NCBI GenBank assembly: GCA_963733085.1
Contig: CAVTBY010000005.1
Coordinates: 186,001-250,000 of the forward strand
Length of the DNA stretch: 64,000 bases
DNA from: Desertimonas sp963733085
Lineage (GTDB): Bacteria; Actinomycetota; Acidimicrobiia; Acidimicrobiales; Ilumatobacteraceae
Direction: 5' to 3'
Part shown: positions 34,290 to 43,284 of the stretch, in pieces
Layout of the letters: each line of letters opens with the position of its first letter
How positions within the stretch are numbered: position 1 is the first letter of the stretch
Notes under the pieces: model-generated
Seen by the model: the letters and a program-made list of their open reading frames with translations, nothing else
Told to the model about the DNA's origin: nothing
The model's database searches: none
Program-made: the position numbers and the translations under genes

Positions 34290-34511
34290 CGGTCCACCTC
34301 CTTCGGGGAGCCACCGCCGCTGAGCGTCTCGCCGCGCTCGATGTCGACCAGCATCGACGGCGACGCGACGAGCAGCGCGATACGGGTTGTGAGCTGCATG
34401 TCCATGCGGGGCAGTCTGCGGGTCACCGCTGACGTGCCACTGTCATCCTCTTGCTCCGGACGCCAGCCCATGTGAGCACCGTGTCAGTGCCAGTCCGCAT
34501 CATCGAGCGCC

Positions 34512-35702
34512 ATGAGCACTCTCACGATGACCAAACCACAGCAGCGGACCGAGCTTCCCATCGAGCTGCTGGAGGGCTTTCGCGCTCGCGCCGGCGAGCT
34601 CGACCAGTCCAATGCCTACTTTCACGACGATCTGTCCGAACTCCGCGCCCTCGGCTACCTAGCAGCCGCAGTGCCCGAGCATCTCGGCGGCTGGGGTCTC
34701 GACCTTGTCCAGATGGCGACGAGCCAGCGGCGCCTCGCCCGCTATGCCCCGGCGACGGCGCTGGCGATGACGATGCACACGTACTGGATCGGCATTGCCA
34801 CCGAGCTCCACAACGCCGGCGACGACTCGCTGCACTGGATCTTCGATGCGGCGCTCGCCGGCGAGGTGTTCGCCGCCGGTCATGCGGAAACAGGTAACGA
34901 CATTCCGGTCCTCCTGTCGACGTGCCGTGCCGAACGAGTCGAGGGCGGCTATCGACTCACCGGTCGCAAGCAGTTCGGATCGAACGGCCCGGCATGGACC
35001 TGGCTCGGAGCACACGCGATCGATGCCGAAGCGCCAGGTGGTCCGCAGATCGTCCACGCTTTCGTGGAACGCGACAGCCCGGGGGTCAAGGTCATAGAGA
35101 CCTGGGACACACTCGGCATGCGTCCGACGCAGAGCCACGACACCATCCTCGACGGGGTGTTCGTGCCCGACGGGCGGATCGGACGGGTTGTGCCCGCTGG
35201 CGAGGCCACGGACCCGTTCATCGTGGCGATGGCGATGTGGCCGTTGTCGCTCATCGCCGCGGTCTACCTCGGTATCGCCGAGCGGACCCTCGAGGTCGCA
35301 GTTGACGGCGCCCGGCGGAAGACGTCGATCGCCATCGATCGCGGCGCCTACGCATACCACCCCATGGTCCAGCACCAAGTTGCTGAGATGTATCTCGAGC
35401 TCGATGCAGCGACGGCGACCGTCGAGCGCTTCGTCACCGACTGGGCGGCCGGAACGGATCACGGCGACGCCTGGATCCCCAAGGTGTACGCGATGAAGTG
35501 GCGAGCCGTCGAGGCGGCCAAACGGGTGGGTGACATCGCCCTCGATGTCGCCGGCGGCGCCGGCATGTTCCGGGGCAACGAACTGGAGCGGCTCTACCGC
35601 GATGTCCGCTGCGGTGGCTTTCATCCCGGCAACGACGCTCTGACCCACGAGCTGGTCGGCAAAGCAGTGCTTGGCGTCCTCGCCGAGCAACCGAGGTGGT
35701 GA
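34512..35702 (+). CDS. Acyl-CoA dehydrogenase-family flavoprotein
   Basis: The 396-residue protein has the acyl-CoA dehydrogenase layout: helical N-terminus (RALGYLAAAVPEHLGGWGLD), a middle beta domain (HAETGNDIPVLLS, TGRKQFGSNGPAWTWLGA) and a C-terminal helical bundle (ALDVAGGAGMFRGNELERLY). The GGAGMFRGN segment is near the usual FAD/catalytic region, but the classical Glu base is not obvious; relatives such as DszC/SfnB-like monooxygenases lack it. Intact and isolated on the plus strand. Confidence 0.88.
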   Translation: MSTLTMTKPQQRTELPIELLEGFRARAGELDQSNAYFHDDLSELRALGYLAAAVPEHLGGWGLDLVQMATSQRRLARYAPATALAMTMHTYWIGIATELHNAGDDSLHWIFDAALAGEVFAAGHAETGNDIPVLLSTCRAERVEGGYRLTGRKQFGSNGPAWTWLGAHAIDAEAPGGPQIVHAFVERDSPGVKVIETWDTLGMRPTQSHDTILDGVFVPDGRIGRVVPAGEATDPFIVAMAMWPLSLIAAVYLGIAERTLEVAVDGARRKTSIAIDRGAYAYHPMVQHQVAEMYLELDAATATVERFVTDWAAGTDHGDAWIPKVYAMKWRAVEAAKRVGDIALDVAGGAGMFRGNELERLYRDVRCGGFHPGNDALTHELVGKAVLGVLAEQPRW

Positions 35703-35714
35703 GACCGGAAGCGC

Positions 35715-38564
35715 TCACCTCAGTGCGCCCAGGGCGAACTCGACGGCATCGTCGCCGGTGAGCTCAGCGCCCTGCGCCAATGCGGCCTCAAAGGCATCAT
35801 TGCCGAGCGCCTCCCGCAGTCGTTTGCCGAGTTCGGCGAGGGCGGACTCGTCCTCGCCAAAGATGCGGTGGCCGGCTCGAGTCGCCAGAACAGAGCCGGC
35901 CAGCACGGCAGCCTCGTGCGGCCGATCGAGGCGACAGAGCAATCCCGCAATCGAGCGCAGCATCGTCCACTGTGTCGACCACATCCCGGCCCGATGCCAG
36001 TGCACGACGAGCCGGCGATAGTCCTCGGCGGCGACGCGGGGATCACCGAACCGGGCTTCGATCGACGCCATGGACGTCCCGGCCAGGCCGGTGACGAACG
36101 ACGCGCCAGTCAGTTCGGCCAGCTCGGCGGCCTTCGCGAAGCACATCCTCGCCCGGTCCACGTCGCTGGCGAGCTCGGACTCGCCGGCGCAGTACCACAG
36201 GTACGCGGCATGCGGCGTGCACGCGTCACCGACCTCGGCGAGCAGGGCCGTGGCCTGATCCGCGGCCGCAGGGTCACCGGCGTACGCGAGGGCGAGCAAC
36301 TCGGTCGCTCTCGGCAACTGTTGCTCGGCCGGATCGTCGGAGGCTTCGGCAGCTCTGCGGTACCACGTCACGGCGTCGGCGAGCCTGCCCTCGAAGAGGG
36401 CGTGGTTGCCCCGAACCATGCCGACAACGACGGGCAGGTCGCCCGCGGACTCGGCGACGTCTAGGGCCCGCTCACTGCGGACACCGGCTTCGGACACGTC
36501 GCCAGCCATCCACGCGGCGTACGAGGCGACCGCCCACACCTGAGACGCCAATGGGCTGCGGTCATCGCTGTCGATCGCGAGGACTCGCTCAGCCCAGGCA
36601 AGGACTTCGGGGCCGAGACGCAGCAACCCGTACTGGGTCAAGCCGACGACCAGGCGCCCGGCATTTTCGACTTCCCGGCGATCGATCAGCCAAGCGAAGG
36701 CAACACGAAGCTCAGGGAGGGCGGCGTCGATGTCGGCGACCGCGTGTCTCGAGGCGAGGAGCCGGTGCTCGGCTTCGATCCATTCGACGTAGTGCCGAGC
36801 GTGGCGCCGACCTACTTCCTCGGCGCGGCCCCCCTCGACGAGCCGTTCGTTCCCGAACGCGCGCAGAGTTTCGAGCAGGGTGAAGCGCCGGCCGTGGACA
36901 CGCACGACGAGCGAACGCTCGGCCAGTTGCTCGAGCACGGCGCCGGCGCGGCGACTGTCGAGAGCGCAGACAGTGGCCGCGTCCTCGACCGTAAAGGAAC
37001 CAGCGAAGACGGAGAGGTCGGCAAAGCTCCGTTGCAATTCCGGATCGAGCAGGTCGTAGGACCACGACACCGCCGCAGCCAACGAGCCGTGGCGACGTGA
37101 AGTTCGCGGTCCGGCGGACAGCAGCTCGAAGCGGCAATCCAGCCCAGCGGCGACTTCGTCGAGGTCCAGCGTGGGCAACCGCGCCGCCGCCAGCTCGATC
37201 GCCAATGGGAGCCCGTCGAGACGGCGGACGATCTCGGCGACAATCGACCGTTCGGTGGGATCGGGATCGAATTGCGGCAGCACAGCGCGCGCCCGCTCCA
37301 CGAAGAGCTGGACTGCGGGCCCGTCGTCATCGGATGTCGGTAGCGGTGGTACCACGAAGAGCTGCTCGCCGGAGATCCGCAGCCGCTCGCGGCTGGTCGC
37401 GATGACGGAAACGTGCGGGCAGTGGCCGAGGAGCCGGTCGACGAGGCTGGCGATCGGGTCGAGTACGTGCTCGCAGTTGTCGAGCAGCACCACGACCTCG
37501 GAATCGCCGAGCACCGTGGCCAGTCGGTCGGAGAGCGTCTCACCGACGTGCCGATCGATCGTCAGTGCTGCGGCGACAATGTCCACTGCGGACTCCTCGT
37601 TTGCGCCAGCGAGCTCGCACATCACGACCGCACGCTCCGGGCGAGCCGTCTGCAGACGATGGCCGACCTCGATGAGGAGCCGGGTCTTCCCGACTCCGCC
37701 CGCCCCGATGAGTGTGAGCAGACGGCGGTCGTCTGCCAAGTCGATGATCGATTCCATCGTCGCGGCGCGGCCCTCGAGCGACGTGACCGCCAGCGGGAGC
37801 CGGCGCGTCGGTCTCCACGGCACCGCATCGACACCCGCGAGGAGGTCCGCCTGCTTGGCGGTCAGCGCGGGCGACGGCGTGATTCCCAGCTCCTCGGCGA
37901 GTAAGCGACGGAAGTCGTCGTAAACCCGTAACGCCTCTGCATGCCGGCCGTTCGCGGCGAGCGCCGACATCAGCAGCTCGCGCGGCCGCTCGCGCAGCGG
38001 TTCGTCGTCAGCCAGAGCGGCGAGCTCGGCCACAAGGCCTTCGGTCACGCCGGCAGCGAGACGCTGTTGGGCGCGTAGTTCGACCGCCCTGACGCGCAGC
38101 TCGGCGAGGGCGGCCGTTTCGACCCGCCCGGCGTCGACATCGGCGAGTTCGGGATGGGCCGGGCCGTGCCACCGCCCGAGGATCTCGTCGATCGTGACCG
38201 AGGCGTCAGAGTCATCGGTGCCGACGGCATGGTGGACGGCATCGTTCAATCGGTCCGCATCGACGTCGAGTCGGTCAGGAGCGATGAAGTAGCCCTCGGC
38301 CGTCGAGTCGATCGTCCCGTCTGGAAGGCTGCGACGGAGACGGGACATATGCGTCTGCAGCGCCCCGACCGGGTCGCGCGGCGGCTCACCCGGCCACAGC
38401 GCTTCGATGGCCGCATCAGCCGAGACGACCCGACCGCGGTGGAGCACCAGCAAGGCAAGCAACCGACGCTGCAGCGCGCCTTCCGGGGAGACGTCGCGCC
38501 CGGCGTCGTCGGTCACCCGGAGCGGCCCGAGCACCTCGACGCGCAGCCGGCTCTCGGCACCCAT
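35715..38564 (-). CDS. BTAD/AfsR-type regulator with NB-ARC ATPase
   Basis: The 949-residue protein begins with an OmpR-like DNA-binding domain (about 8-95: LRVEVLGPLRVTDDAG, then ALQTHMSRLRRSLPDG) and a BTAD domain (about 100-245), followed by an NB-ARC-like ATPase with Walker A LIGAGGVGKTRLL near 308, a Walker B VVVLLDNCEHVLDPIA and sensor-like VSVIATSRERL. The rest is TPR-like helices. Start ATG 38564 was chosen over a longer poor frame. It is intact and lies tail-to-tail with the acyl-CoA dehydrogenase gene; it may regulate that gene or secondary metabolism. Confidence 0.92.
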   Translation of the reverse strand: MGAESRLRVEVLGPLRVTDDAGRDVSPEGALQRRLLALLVLHRGRVVSADAAIEALWPGEPPRDPVGALQTHMSRLRRSLPDGTIDSTAEGYFIAPDRLDVDADRLNDAVHHAVGTDDSDASVTIDEILGRWHGPAHPELADVDAGRVETAALAELRVRAVELRAQQRLAAGVTEGLVAELAALADDEPLRERPRELLMSALAANGRHAEALRVYDDFRRLLAEELGITPSPALTAKQADLLAGVDAVPWRPTRRLPLAVTSLEGRAATMESIIDLADDRRLLTLIGAGGVGKTRLLIEVGHRLQTARPERAVVMCELAGANEESAVDIVAAALTIDRHVGETLSDRLATVLGDSEVVVLLDNCEHVLDPIASLVDRLLGHCPHVSVIATSRERLRISGEQLFVVPPLPTSDDDGPAVQLFVERARAVLPQFDPDPTERSIVAEIVRRLDGLPLAIELAAARLPTLDLDEVAAGLDCRFELLSAGPRTSRRHGSLAAAVSWSYDLLDPELQRSFADLSVFAGSFTVEDAATVCALDSRRAGAVLEQLAERSLVVRVHGRRFTLLETLRAFGNERLVEGGRAEEVGRRHARHYVEWIEAEHRLLASRHAVADIDAALPELRVAFAWLIDRREVENAGRLVVGLTQYGLLRLGPEVLAWAERVLAIDSDDRSPLASQVWAVASYAAWMAGDVSEAGVRSERALDVAESAGDLPVVVGMVRGNHALFEGRLADAVTWYRRAAEASDDPAEQQLPRATELLALAYAGDPAAADQATALLAEVGDACTPHAAYLWYCAGESELASDVDRARMCFAKAAELAELTGASFVTGLAGTSMASIEARFGDPRVAAEDYRRLVVHWHRAGMWSTQWTMLRSIAGLLCRLDRPHEAAVLAGSVLATRAGHRIFGEDESALAELGKRLREALGNDAFEAALAQGAELTGDDAVEFALGALR

Positions 38565-38606
38565 CAGCACAACGGTACGGCCTCTCCGTCGATTAGTACT
38601 GCTGAC

Positions 38607-38984
38607 ATGAATGCGGACGAAGTCATGCGGTGGGTCGCCGAGTACGAGCGGACGTGGCGTGCCGGCGACCTCGCGGCCGTCGAGCAACTATTCACCGAAG
38701 ACGCTCACTACCGACCGTCCCCGTACGAAGAGTCGGAGGTCGGACACGAGGCGATCAAGGCGTTCTGGCTCGACGACGAGGGAACGGAGTTCACCGTCGA
38801 CGCCGCACCGGTGGCCGTCGAAGGTCAGACCGCCGTCGTCCGTGTCGAGGTGCACTACGGAAGTCCGGTGCATCAGGAATACCGAGACCTCTGGGTACTC
38901 CGCTTCGCCGACGATGGCCGAGTCGAGGACTACGAGGAGTGGGCCTACTGGCCCGGAAAGTCGTACTCCGCCGCCGACGAGTGA
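38607..38984 (+). CDS. SnoaL/NTF2-like protein
   Basis: The 125-residue protein matches SnoaL-like folds (VAEYERTWRAGDLAAVEQLF, YRPSPYEESEVGHEAIKAFW, VRVEVHYGSPVHQEYRDLW). ATG 38607 is the start; a longer frame through the divergent BTAD gene is rejected. It is divergent from the BTAD regulator and may be under its control. The family includes cyclases, isomerases and ligand carriers. Confidence 0.88.
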   Translation: MNADEVMRWVAEYERTWRAGDLAAVEQLFTEDAHYRPSPYEESEVGHEAIKAFWLDDEGTEFTVDAAPVAVEGQTAVVRVEVHYGSPVHQEYRDLWVLRFADDGRVEDYEEWAYWPGKSYSAADE

Positions 38985-39128
38985 GCTATGGAGTTAGAAC
39001 GTCCGGCAAATAGGCGTTGAGTGCGCTGACCGCTGCGTCGTCGCAGCTGCTGGCTCTGGAAGGTACCGGCGGCAGGTGTGACGGGTGCAGGTGGAAGTCC
39101 CGACCAGACAGGCCGAAACGTGGTCGAT

Positions 39129-39221
39129 CTGTCGGGACTTCGTGGGGCCCGAGCCTTCTGGGTGCCATTCCTTGCGGAAATCGCAACGTTTGGCACCGAG
39201 AAGCTGGCTTCGAGGAATGGC
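39129..39221. repeat. Nested-hairpin repeat, copy B
   Basis: The core 39129-39197 has GGTGCCA...TGGCACC enclosing TTGCG-GAAAT-CGCAA. The downstream AGGAATGGC (39213-39221) again exactly complements GCCATTCCT (39164-39172). The 350 bases between the SnoaL-like and zinc-motif genes contain nothing else I can name. Confidence 0.8.
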
Positions 39222-39334
39222 TGCGTGCCGAAGACCGTCGCGCGCGCGCAGTACGGCTTCCAAAGCAGTAGCCGATCGGGCGTCGCAAGCCTTCGACCCG
39301 TCGCCGGCGCTCTTGGTCGACTCGAACGCTTCTA

Positions 39335-39913
39335 GTGTCGACACACATGCCGACGAGTCGACGACCAACGTGGCAGCACGAACCGACATCGACGGCGTTG
39401 CAGCCCGACACCGTGCCGTCGAAGTCACTGCCGCCGCTGAGCTCGCTCGACCGCATGGCCACCGGCGAGCACCTTGGTCAGTGCCCGACCTGTGGCGGAC
39501 ATGGTTGGTGGGACAACCGTTCGCGCAAGGCGACCGGAGAGATCGGCCGCGCCGAACCGGACTACGTGTGCACGGAGTGCCGACATGGCCGGTGGAACGA
39601 CGGGCGACACCGGGCCGGGCGGGCCACCACGCGTCGCACGCCGCCGGTGAGAACCGTCGTGCTGCCGACGGTCAGTCCGGGTTCGCACGCCGGCCAACGT
39701 GGGACGACGTGCGCAGCGCTCAAGCGCGACGGGACGCCGTGCCGCAATGGCGCGATGGCCGGGTCACCATTCTGCGGCCCGCACGCGGGCGGCGGTGGCG
39801 GCACACCGACAACGCCGGCCAATCAGTGTCGTGGCACGACCAAGGCCGGTAAGCCGTGCCGTGCGGGCGCCGTTCGCGGGTCCGACTACTGCCCGCAACA
39901 CGAACCTCACTGA
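39335..39913 (+). CDS. Zinc-motif protein with duplicated C-x(n)-C-x(n)-C-x2-H module
   Basis: The 192-residue protein has a zinc-ribbon-like part (GQCPTCGGHGWWD, then VCTECRHGRW), a basic linker and two copies of a short module: GTTCAALKRDGTPCRNG...GSPFCGPH and CRGTTKAGKPCRAGAV then DYCPQH. Such repeats occur in DUF5763-like proteins and probably each bind one Zn. Candidate starts are GTG 39335, ATG 39347 and ATG 39455. Composition is coding-like but the N-terminus is uncertain. A nested-hairpin repeat lies upstream. Confidence 0.68.
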   Translation: MSTHMPTSRRPTWQHEPTSTALQPDTVPSKSLPPLSSLDRMATGEHLGQCPTCGGHGWWDNRSRKATGEIGRAEPDYVCTECRHGRWNDGRHRAGRATTRRTPPVRTVVLPTVSPGSHAGQRGTTCAALKRDGTPCRNGAMAGSPFCGPHAGGGGGTPTTPANQCRGTTKAGKPCRAGAVRGSDYCPQHEPH

Positions 39914-39937
39914 TACGCGCGGTCGACGGTTGCTCGG

Positions 39938-40534
39938 CTAGGACGGGGCGATCGGGCGGCCGAACGTCACGGCGTCGCGGACTGCGTCGGGTACCCCGAC
40001 ACCGAGTTGCGAATCGGGGCGCGCGCCGAGAGCGTCGTTGACGGTGGAGAAGGCGATGCGCAGGGCCACGAAGGCGGAGATGGCGAAGATCTGCGTCTCG
40101 TCGAATCCGGCGTCGCGCAGCGACTGGACATCGTCGGCTGTCGTCGCGTTCGGATCGCGGGCGAGCTGGCGGGCCCAACGGGCGAGCGCTCGCTCGGCGT
40201 CGTCGAGCACCTCGTCGTCGCCGCGCAGCACGCCCTCGGCGAGACCGATGCCAGCCGCGCCGGCCAGCTTGTTGCCCCAAGCAAGTGAGCAGTACGAGTC
40301 GCCGAGGGCAGATGCGCAGGCGGTGACGAGGATGCCGCGTTGACGAAACGTGAGTGATCCGGTCTCGACGACGTGACCGAGCAGCGCTGAAAGGCTGTCG
40401 AGGGCATCGGGATCATGAGCCCACAGCTTGGAGGCGTTCATCACGTAGCCCAGGCCCTGTACGTCGTCGTCGAACAGGCGCGTTGCCCCTGGTGAGGACG
40501 GCGCAGCGGCGAGGAAGGACGTCTTCCGCCCCAT
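39938..40534 (-). CDS. Carboxymuconolactone decarboxylase/AhpD-like protein
   Basis: The 198-residue helical protein starts at ATG 40534 (GRKTSFLAAAPSSPGATRLF) and has an AhpD-type centre (FRQRGILVTACASALGDSYC, then SLAWGNKLAGAAG). The CxYC motif is reduced to DSYC and the usual His is Trp. It is likely a member of the CMD superfamily without classical peroxidase chemistry. It follows the methyltransferase and flavoprotein genes on the same strand. Confidence 0.8.
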   Translation of the reverse strand: MGRKTSFLAAAPSSPGATRLFDDDVQGLGYVMNASKLWAHDPDALDSLSALLGHVVETGSLTFRQRGILVTACASALGDSYCSLAWGNKLAGAAGIGLAEGVLRGDDEVLDDAERALARWARQLARDPNATTADDVQSLRDAGFDETQIFAISAFVALRIAFSTVNDALGARPDSQLGVGVPDAVRDAVTFGRPIAPS

Positions 40535-41369
40535 CGTGTCCGCTCGTCCGGGCTGACTGCGGCTTGCGGGCGACATAGCCCACCGCGGCGACCGGGGCGC
40601 GCAGAGGAAGACCGTCGCGAACTCGTTGCCGGGCCACCGCGATCGCCGAGCGGACGAACTCCTCCTCGCCGACGTTCTCCATGGCCTCGTACGCCGGCCC
40701 CACCGACGAGATGGCGCGGGCGTAGGTCTCGGGGTCGGCGTACTCGGCGACGAAGGGGATCTCGTGGCGCTCGATGTCGACGAACCCGTACCTCGCCAGC
40801 AAAGCTTCACCCGCTCCCGGCCGACCGAGGGCAACCATCGCAGCCTGGTGGTCGACCTTCGGTTCGGTCGCCAGCTTCAGTGGCTCCATCATCCAGGCAC
40901 CTGGGGACTGTTTGATGTGCCCCCAGACCGTGATTCCCAACCGGCCGCCGGGAACGAGAACCCGATGTGCCTCGGCAACGGCTTCCGGAGTCGTCCCCCA
41001 GATCCCCCGAAAGCTGGTGACGACATCGAACGAGGCGTCGGGCCAAGGTAGGGCGTGCATGTCGCCGGCCCGAAGGTCGGCGTGCGGATTTCGGTCACGG
41101 GCGACCGAGATCAGTCGGGGCGATGCATCGATGCCGGCACAGGTTGCGCCGACCGCCGTCGCCAGCTCCACGGCGAGGCCGGCCCCGCACGCGATGTCGA
41201 GCAGACGGTCACCACGTCCAACTCCCAGGCGATGGTGGAGAGCGACGTACTCCCTGCAGTTCGACGGCTCCGCGAGGGTTGCGAAGTCGACGGCGCGCCG
41301 GCCCCAGCCCTCGTCGACCTGCCGCCAGGACGACCGCTCGTCGTTGGCGTCAACCGACTGCTGCGACAT
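40413..41369 (-). CDS. Class I SAM-dependent methyltransferase, 3' end overlaps next gene
   Basis: The protein has motif I LLDIACGAGLAVELATAVGA, GIDASPRL, MHALPWPDASFDVVTSFRG and RVLVPGGRLGITVWG. Start ATG 41369 lies inside the end of the flavoprotein gene. The family-like part ends about VAAVGYVARKPQSA; the last 40 or so codons overlap the AhpD-like gene in another frame and look non-coding, so an indel near 40560 may have removed the stop. Confidence 0.8.
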   Translation of the reverse strand: MSQQSVDANDERSSWRQVDEGWGRRAVDFATLAEPSNCREYVALHHRLGVGRGDRLLDIACGAGLAVELATAVGATCAGIDASPRLISVARDRNPHADLRAGDMHALPWPDASFDVVTSFRGIWGTTPEAVAEAHRVLVPGGRLGITVWGHIKQSPGAWMMEPLKLATEPKVDHQAAMVALGRPGAGEALLARYGFVDIERHEIPFVAEYADPETYARAISSVGPAYEAMENVGEEEFVRSAIAVARQRVRDGLPLRAPVAAVGYVARKPQSARTSGHDGAEDVLPRRCAVLTRGNAPVRRRRTGPGLRDERLQAVGS

Positions 41370-42606
41370 GGTCGTCAAGATAGGCAACGAGGTGGGCGCT
41401 GAGGTCCTCGGCGTCGTCGCCGGCACCGTCGATCAGGCTCGACTTGCGGCGGCGGAGGAACGGCATGCCGAGCAGGTACATGCCCGGGGCGTCGACGACC
41501 ACCCCGCCGTCGTGGCGGATCAGTCCCTTGCGGTCGAGCACCGGCACGTCGAGCCACGAATAGTCGGGACGGAAGCCGGTAGCCCAGAGAATCGTGCGGA
41601 TACCGTCACCGTTGAGGTCGAGACCGAGCGGGGGTGAGTCCTCGACGATGGTCGGCGCCGGCCGCCACGCCGGCTCGAGCGCTCCGTCGAGTCCGTGCTC
41701 CGTGGCCCAGGCATCGAACGCATCGAGCAACCGGCCAACCTTGAGATCGGCGAGCGCGCACACGTTGCGCAACGACCCGGAGAACTGCGCCCGCCCCTCG
41801 CTGATCCCGGCGAAGCGGCCGACGAGGCGGACACCGATCTCCGTCAGGGCGTTGAGGTCGAGCGTCGTGCGCGTGGGCGTGCCGACGATCTGCAACGAGG
41901 GGAGCCGGCGCACCCTGACGACGTCGTCGACCTCGTCGTACCGCTCGTCCATCATGCCGGTGTCGTCCATCCAGCGGTGGATGTCGCGGCCGCGGTACAT
42001 GCGTGGGGCTCGCACGTGCCCGCCGACAGCCACCGTCACCGGCCGGCCCGATCGGTGGATCTCGTCGGCCAGTTGGATGCCCGTCGCCGAGGCTCCGACG
42101 ACCAGCACTCCACCGTCGGCGAGTTGGCCAGGGTTTCGGTAGGACGCGGCCGACAGCGTGTCGATGCCGGCGGGGACCGAGGAGGCGACTGGCGGGAGGT
42201 GGGCGACGTTGCAGGCCCCGCTGGCCACGACGACGGACCGCGCCCGCCAGTTGCCCTCACTGGTGGTGACTTCGTACCCACGGGCCCCCGGGCGCACGCG
42301 GGTGACTGTGGTGCCGGTCTGCACCGGAGCGTCGACGACGTCGGCGTACCGCTCGATGAACGAGATGACCTCGGGCATCGTCATGAACCCGTCAGAGTCG
42401 GCGCCTTCGTAGCGGAATCCCGGGAGCCGGCTCTGCCAGTTCGGCGTGAGCAGGCGTAGGGAATCCCAACGCTCCGTCTTCCACGTATTGGCGACCTCAC
42501 CGCGCTCCAACACGACGTGGTCGACGGAGCGAGCGGATAGCCGGTGGCTCATCGCCAGGCCGGCATGACCGGCGCCGATGACTACCGTCGTGATGTTGCG
42601 CGCCAA
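41350..42606 (-). CDS. Flavin-dependent monooxygenase (FMO/BVMO-like)
   Basis: The 418-residue protein has an N-terminal FAD site VVIGAGHAGLAMSHRL, the NADPH site VLVVGASATGIQLADEI, LPGFRYEG, and an ILWATGFRPDYSWLD motif near the end. A C-terminal PFLRRRKSSLIDGAGDDAEDL segment matches putative flavoprotein monooxygenases (CzcO-like). The start is TTG 42606 after GGGAGG. The methyltransferase gene follows with overlap. Confidence 0.9.
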   Translation of the reverse strand: MARNITTVVIGAGHAGLAMSHRLSARSVDHVVLERGEVANTWKTERWDSLRLLTPNWQSRLPGFRYEGADSDGFMTMPEVISFIERYADVVDAPVQTGTTVTRVRPGARGYEVTTSEGNWRARSVVVASGACNVAHLPPVASSVPAGIDTLSAASYRNPGQLADGGVLVVGASATGIQLADEIHRSGRPVTVAVGGHVRAPRMYRGRDIHRWMDDTGMMDERYDEVDDVVRVRRLPSLQIVGTPTRTTLDLNALTEIGVRLVGRFAGISEGRAQFSGSLRNVCALADLKVGRLLDAFDAWATEHGLDGALEPAWRPAPTIVEDSPPLGLDLNGDGIRTILWATGFRPDYSWLDVPVLDRKGLIRHDGGVVVDAPGMYLLGMPFLRRRKSSLIDGAGDDAEDLSAHLVAYLDDHVAAVG

Positions 42607-42632
42607 GGGCTGGCCTCCCGCCCGGGCAGGGC

Positions 42633-43194
42633 TCAGCGAACCTCGACCGTGACGTTCGTCGGGTTGGTGATGATGTCGTACACCGCAGACCGCTTCTGCG
42701 ACTGGGCAACGATCGCCTTGATGTCGTCGGGTGAGGCGTCGGCGTCGATGTCGTACGTCACCTTGATGTCGCTGAACCCGTTGCGCACGTCGCTGTCGAT
42801 GCCGAGGATCCCGGAGACATCCATCCCACCCTCGAGGGTTGCCGAGACGGAACGCAATTGGATTTCCCGGTTCTGGGCGACGGCGGCGACTCCTGCGGTG
42901 AGGCAGCTCGCCAAGCCGACGAGCACGTACTCGACGGGTGTCGCTCCGTTGTCCTCGGAGGCGAACAACTCCGGGTGATCAGCGTCGAAGCGTGAACTCG
43001 CGCTTGTGATGCTGCTCTTCGCCGAGGCCGAAGAAGCCTTCGACGGTCGATCGGCTGTGCGTTCCGTTCTGCCAGGTGCAGCTCGCTCGCCACTGGAACT
43101 GAGCCGCCTCGGGAGCGGCCGTCAAGGCCTCCCGGGCCTCGAGCAGTGCGGCGACGTTGACACCGTTGTCGACGGGGGTATCGGTCATTGACAT
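42633..43194 (-). pseudogene. OsmC-family protein, one frameshift
   Basis: The N-terminal frame (TDTPVDNGVNVAALLEAR, WRASCTWQNGTHSRSTVEGF, KREFTL) meets a stop near 42979; the following frame continues DADHPELFASEDNGATPVEY and then VLVGLASCLTAGVAAVAQ. Both expected cysteine regions are visible: WRASCTWQNG and GLASCLTAG. Repaired length is about 185 residues. OsmC/Ohr proteins reduce organic hydroperoxides. Start ATG 43194. Confidence 0.85.
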
Positions 43195-43215
43195 CGTTCT
43201 TGGTCCTTCCATTTC

Positions 43216-43256
43216 CTGCCGCCCCGGGAGGTTCGCCCGCCTCCGGGGGCGGGCAG
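43216..43256. terminator. GC-rich hairpin upstream of the OsmC gene
   Basis: CTGCCGCCCCGGGAGG pairs with CCTCCGGGGGCGGGCAG around a short loop. It lies in the 90-base gap between the end of the P450 gene and the OsmC start on the same strand. No T-run follows, so a terminator, attenuator or RNA-stability element is equally possible. Confidence 0.45.
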
Positions 43257-43284
43257 AGGAAGGTATCACCACTGGAAAAGTCGA

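Noticed and set aside
34232..34471. A 79-codon minus-strand frame before the PIG-L gene
   Set aside because: Composition is weak and it contains the PIG-L ribosome-binding site in mid-frame; kept only as a remote possibility of a leader peptide.
38154..38606. N-terminal extension of the SnoaL-like protein
   Set aside because: It is antisense to the BTAD regulator and unrelated to the family.
38945..39196. Short minus-strand frames beginning MPNVAISARNG, also near 18.9 kb
   Set aside because: They are created by translating the nested-hairpin repeat; similarity between them is at DNA level and frames differ outside the core.
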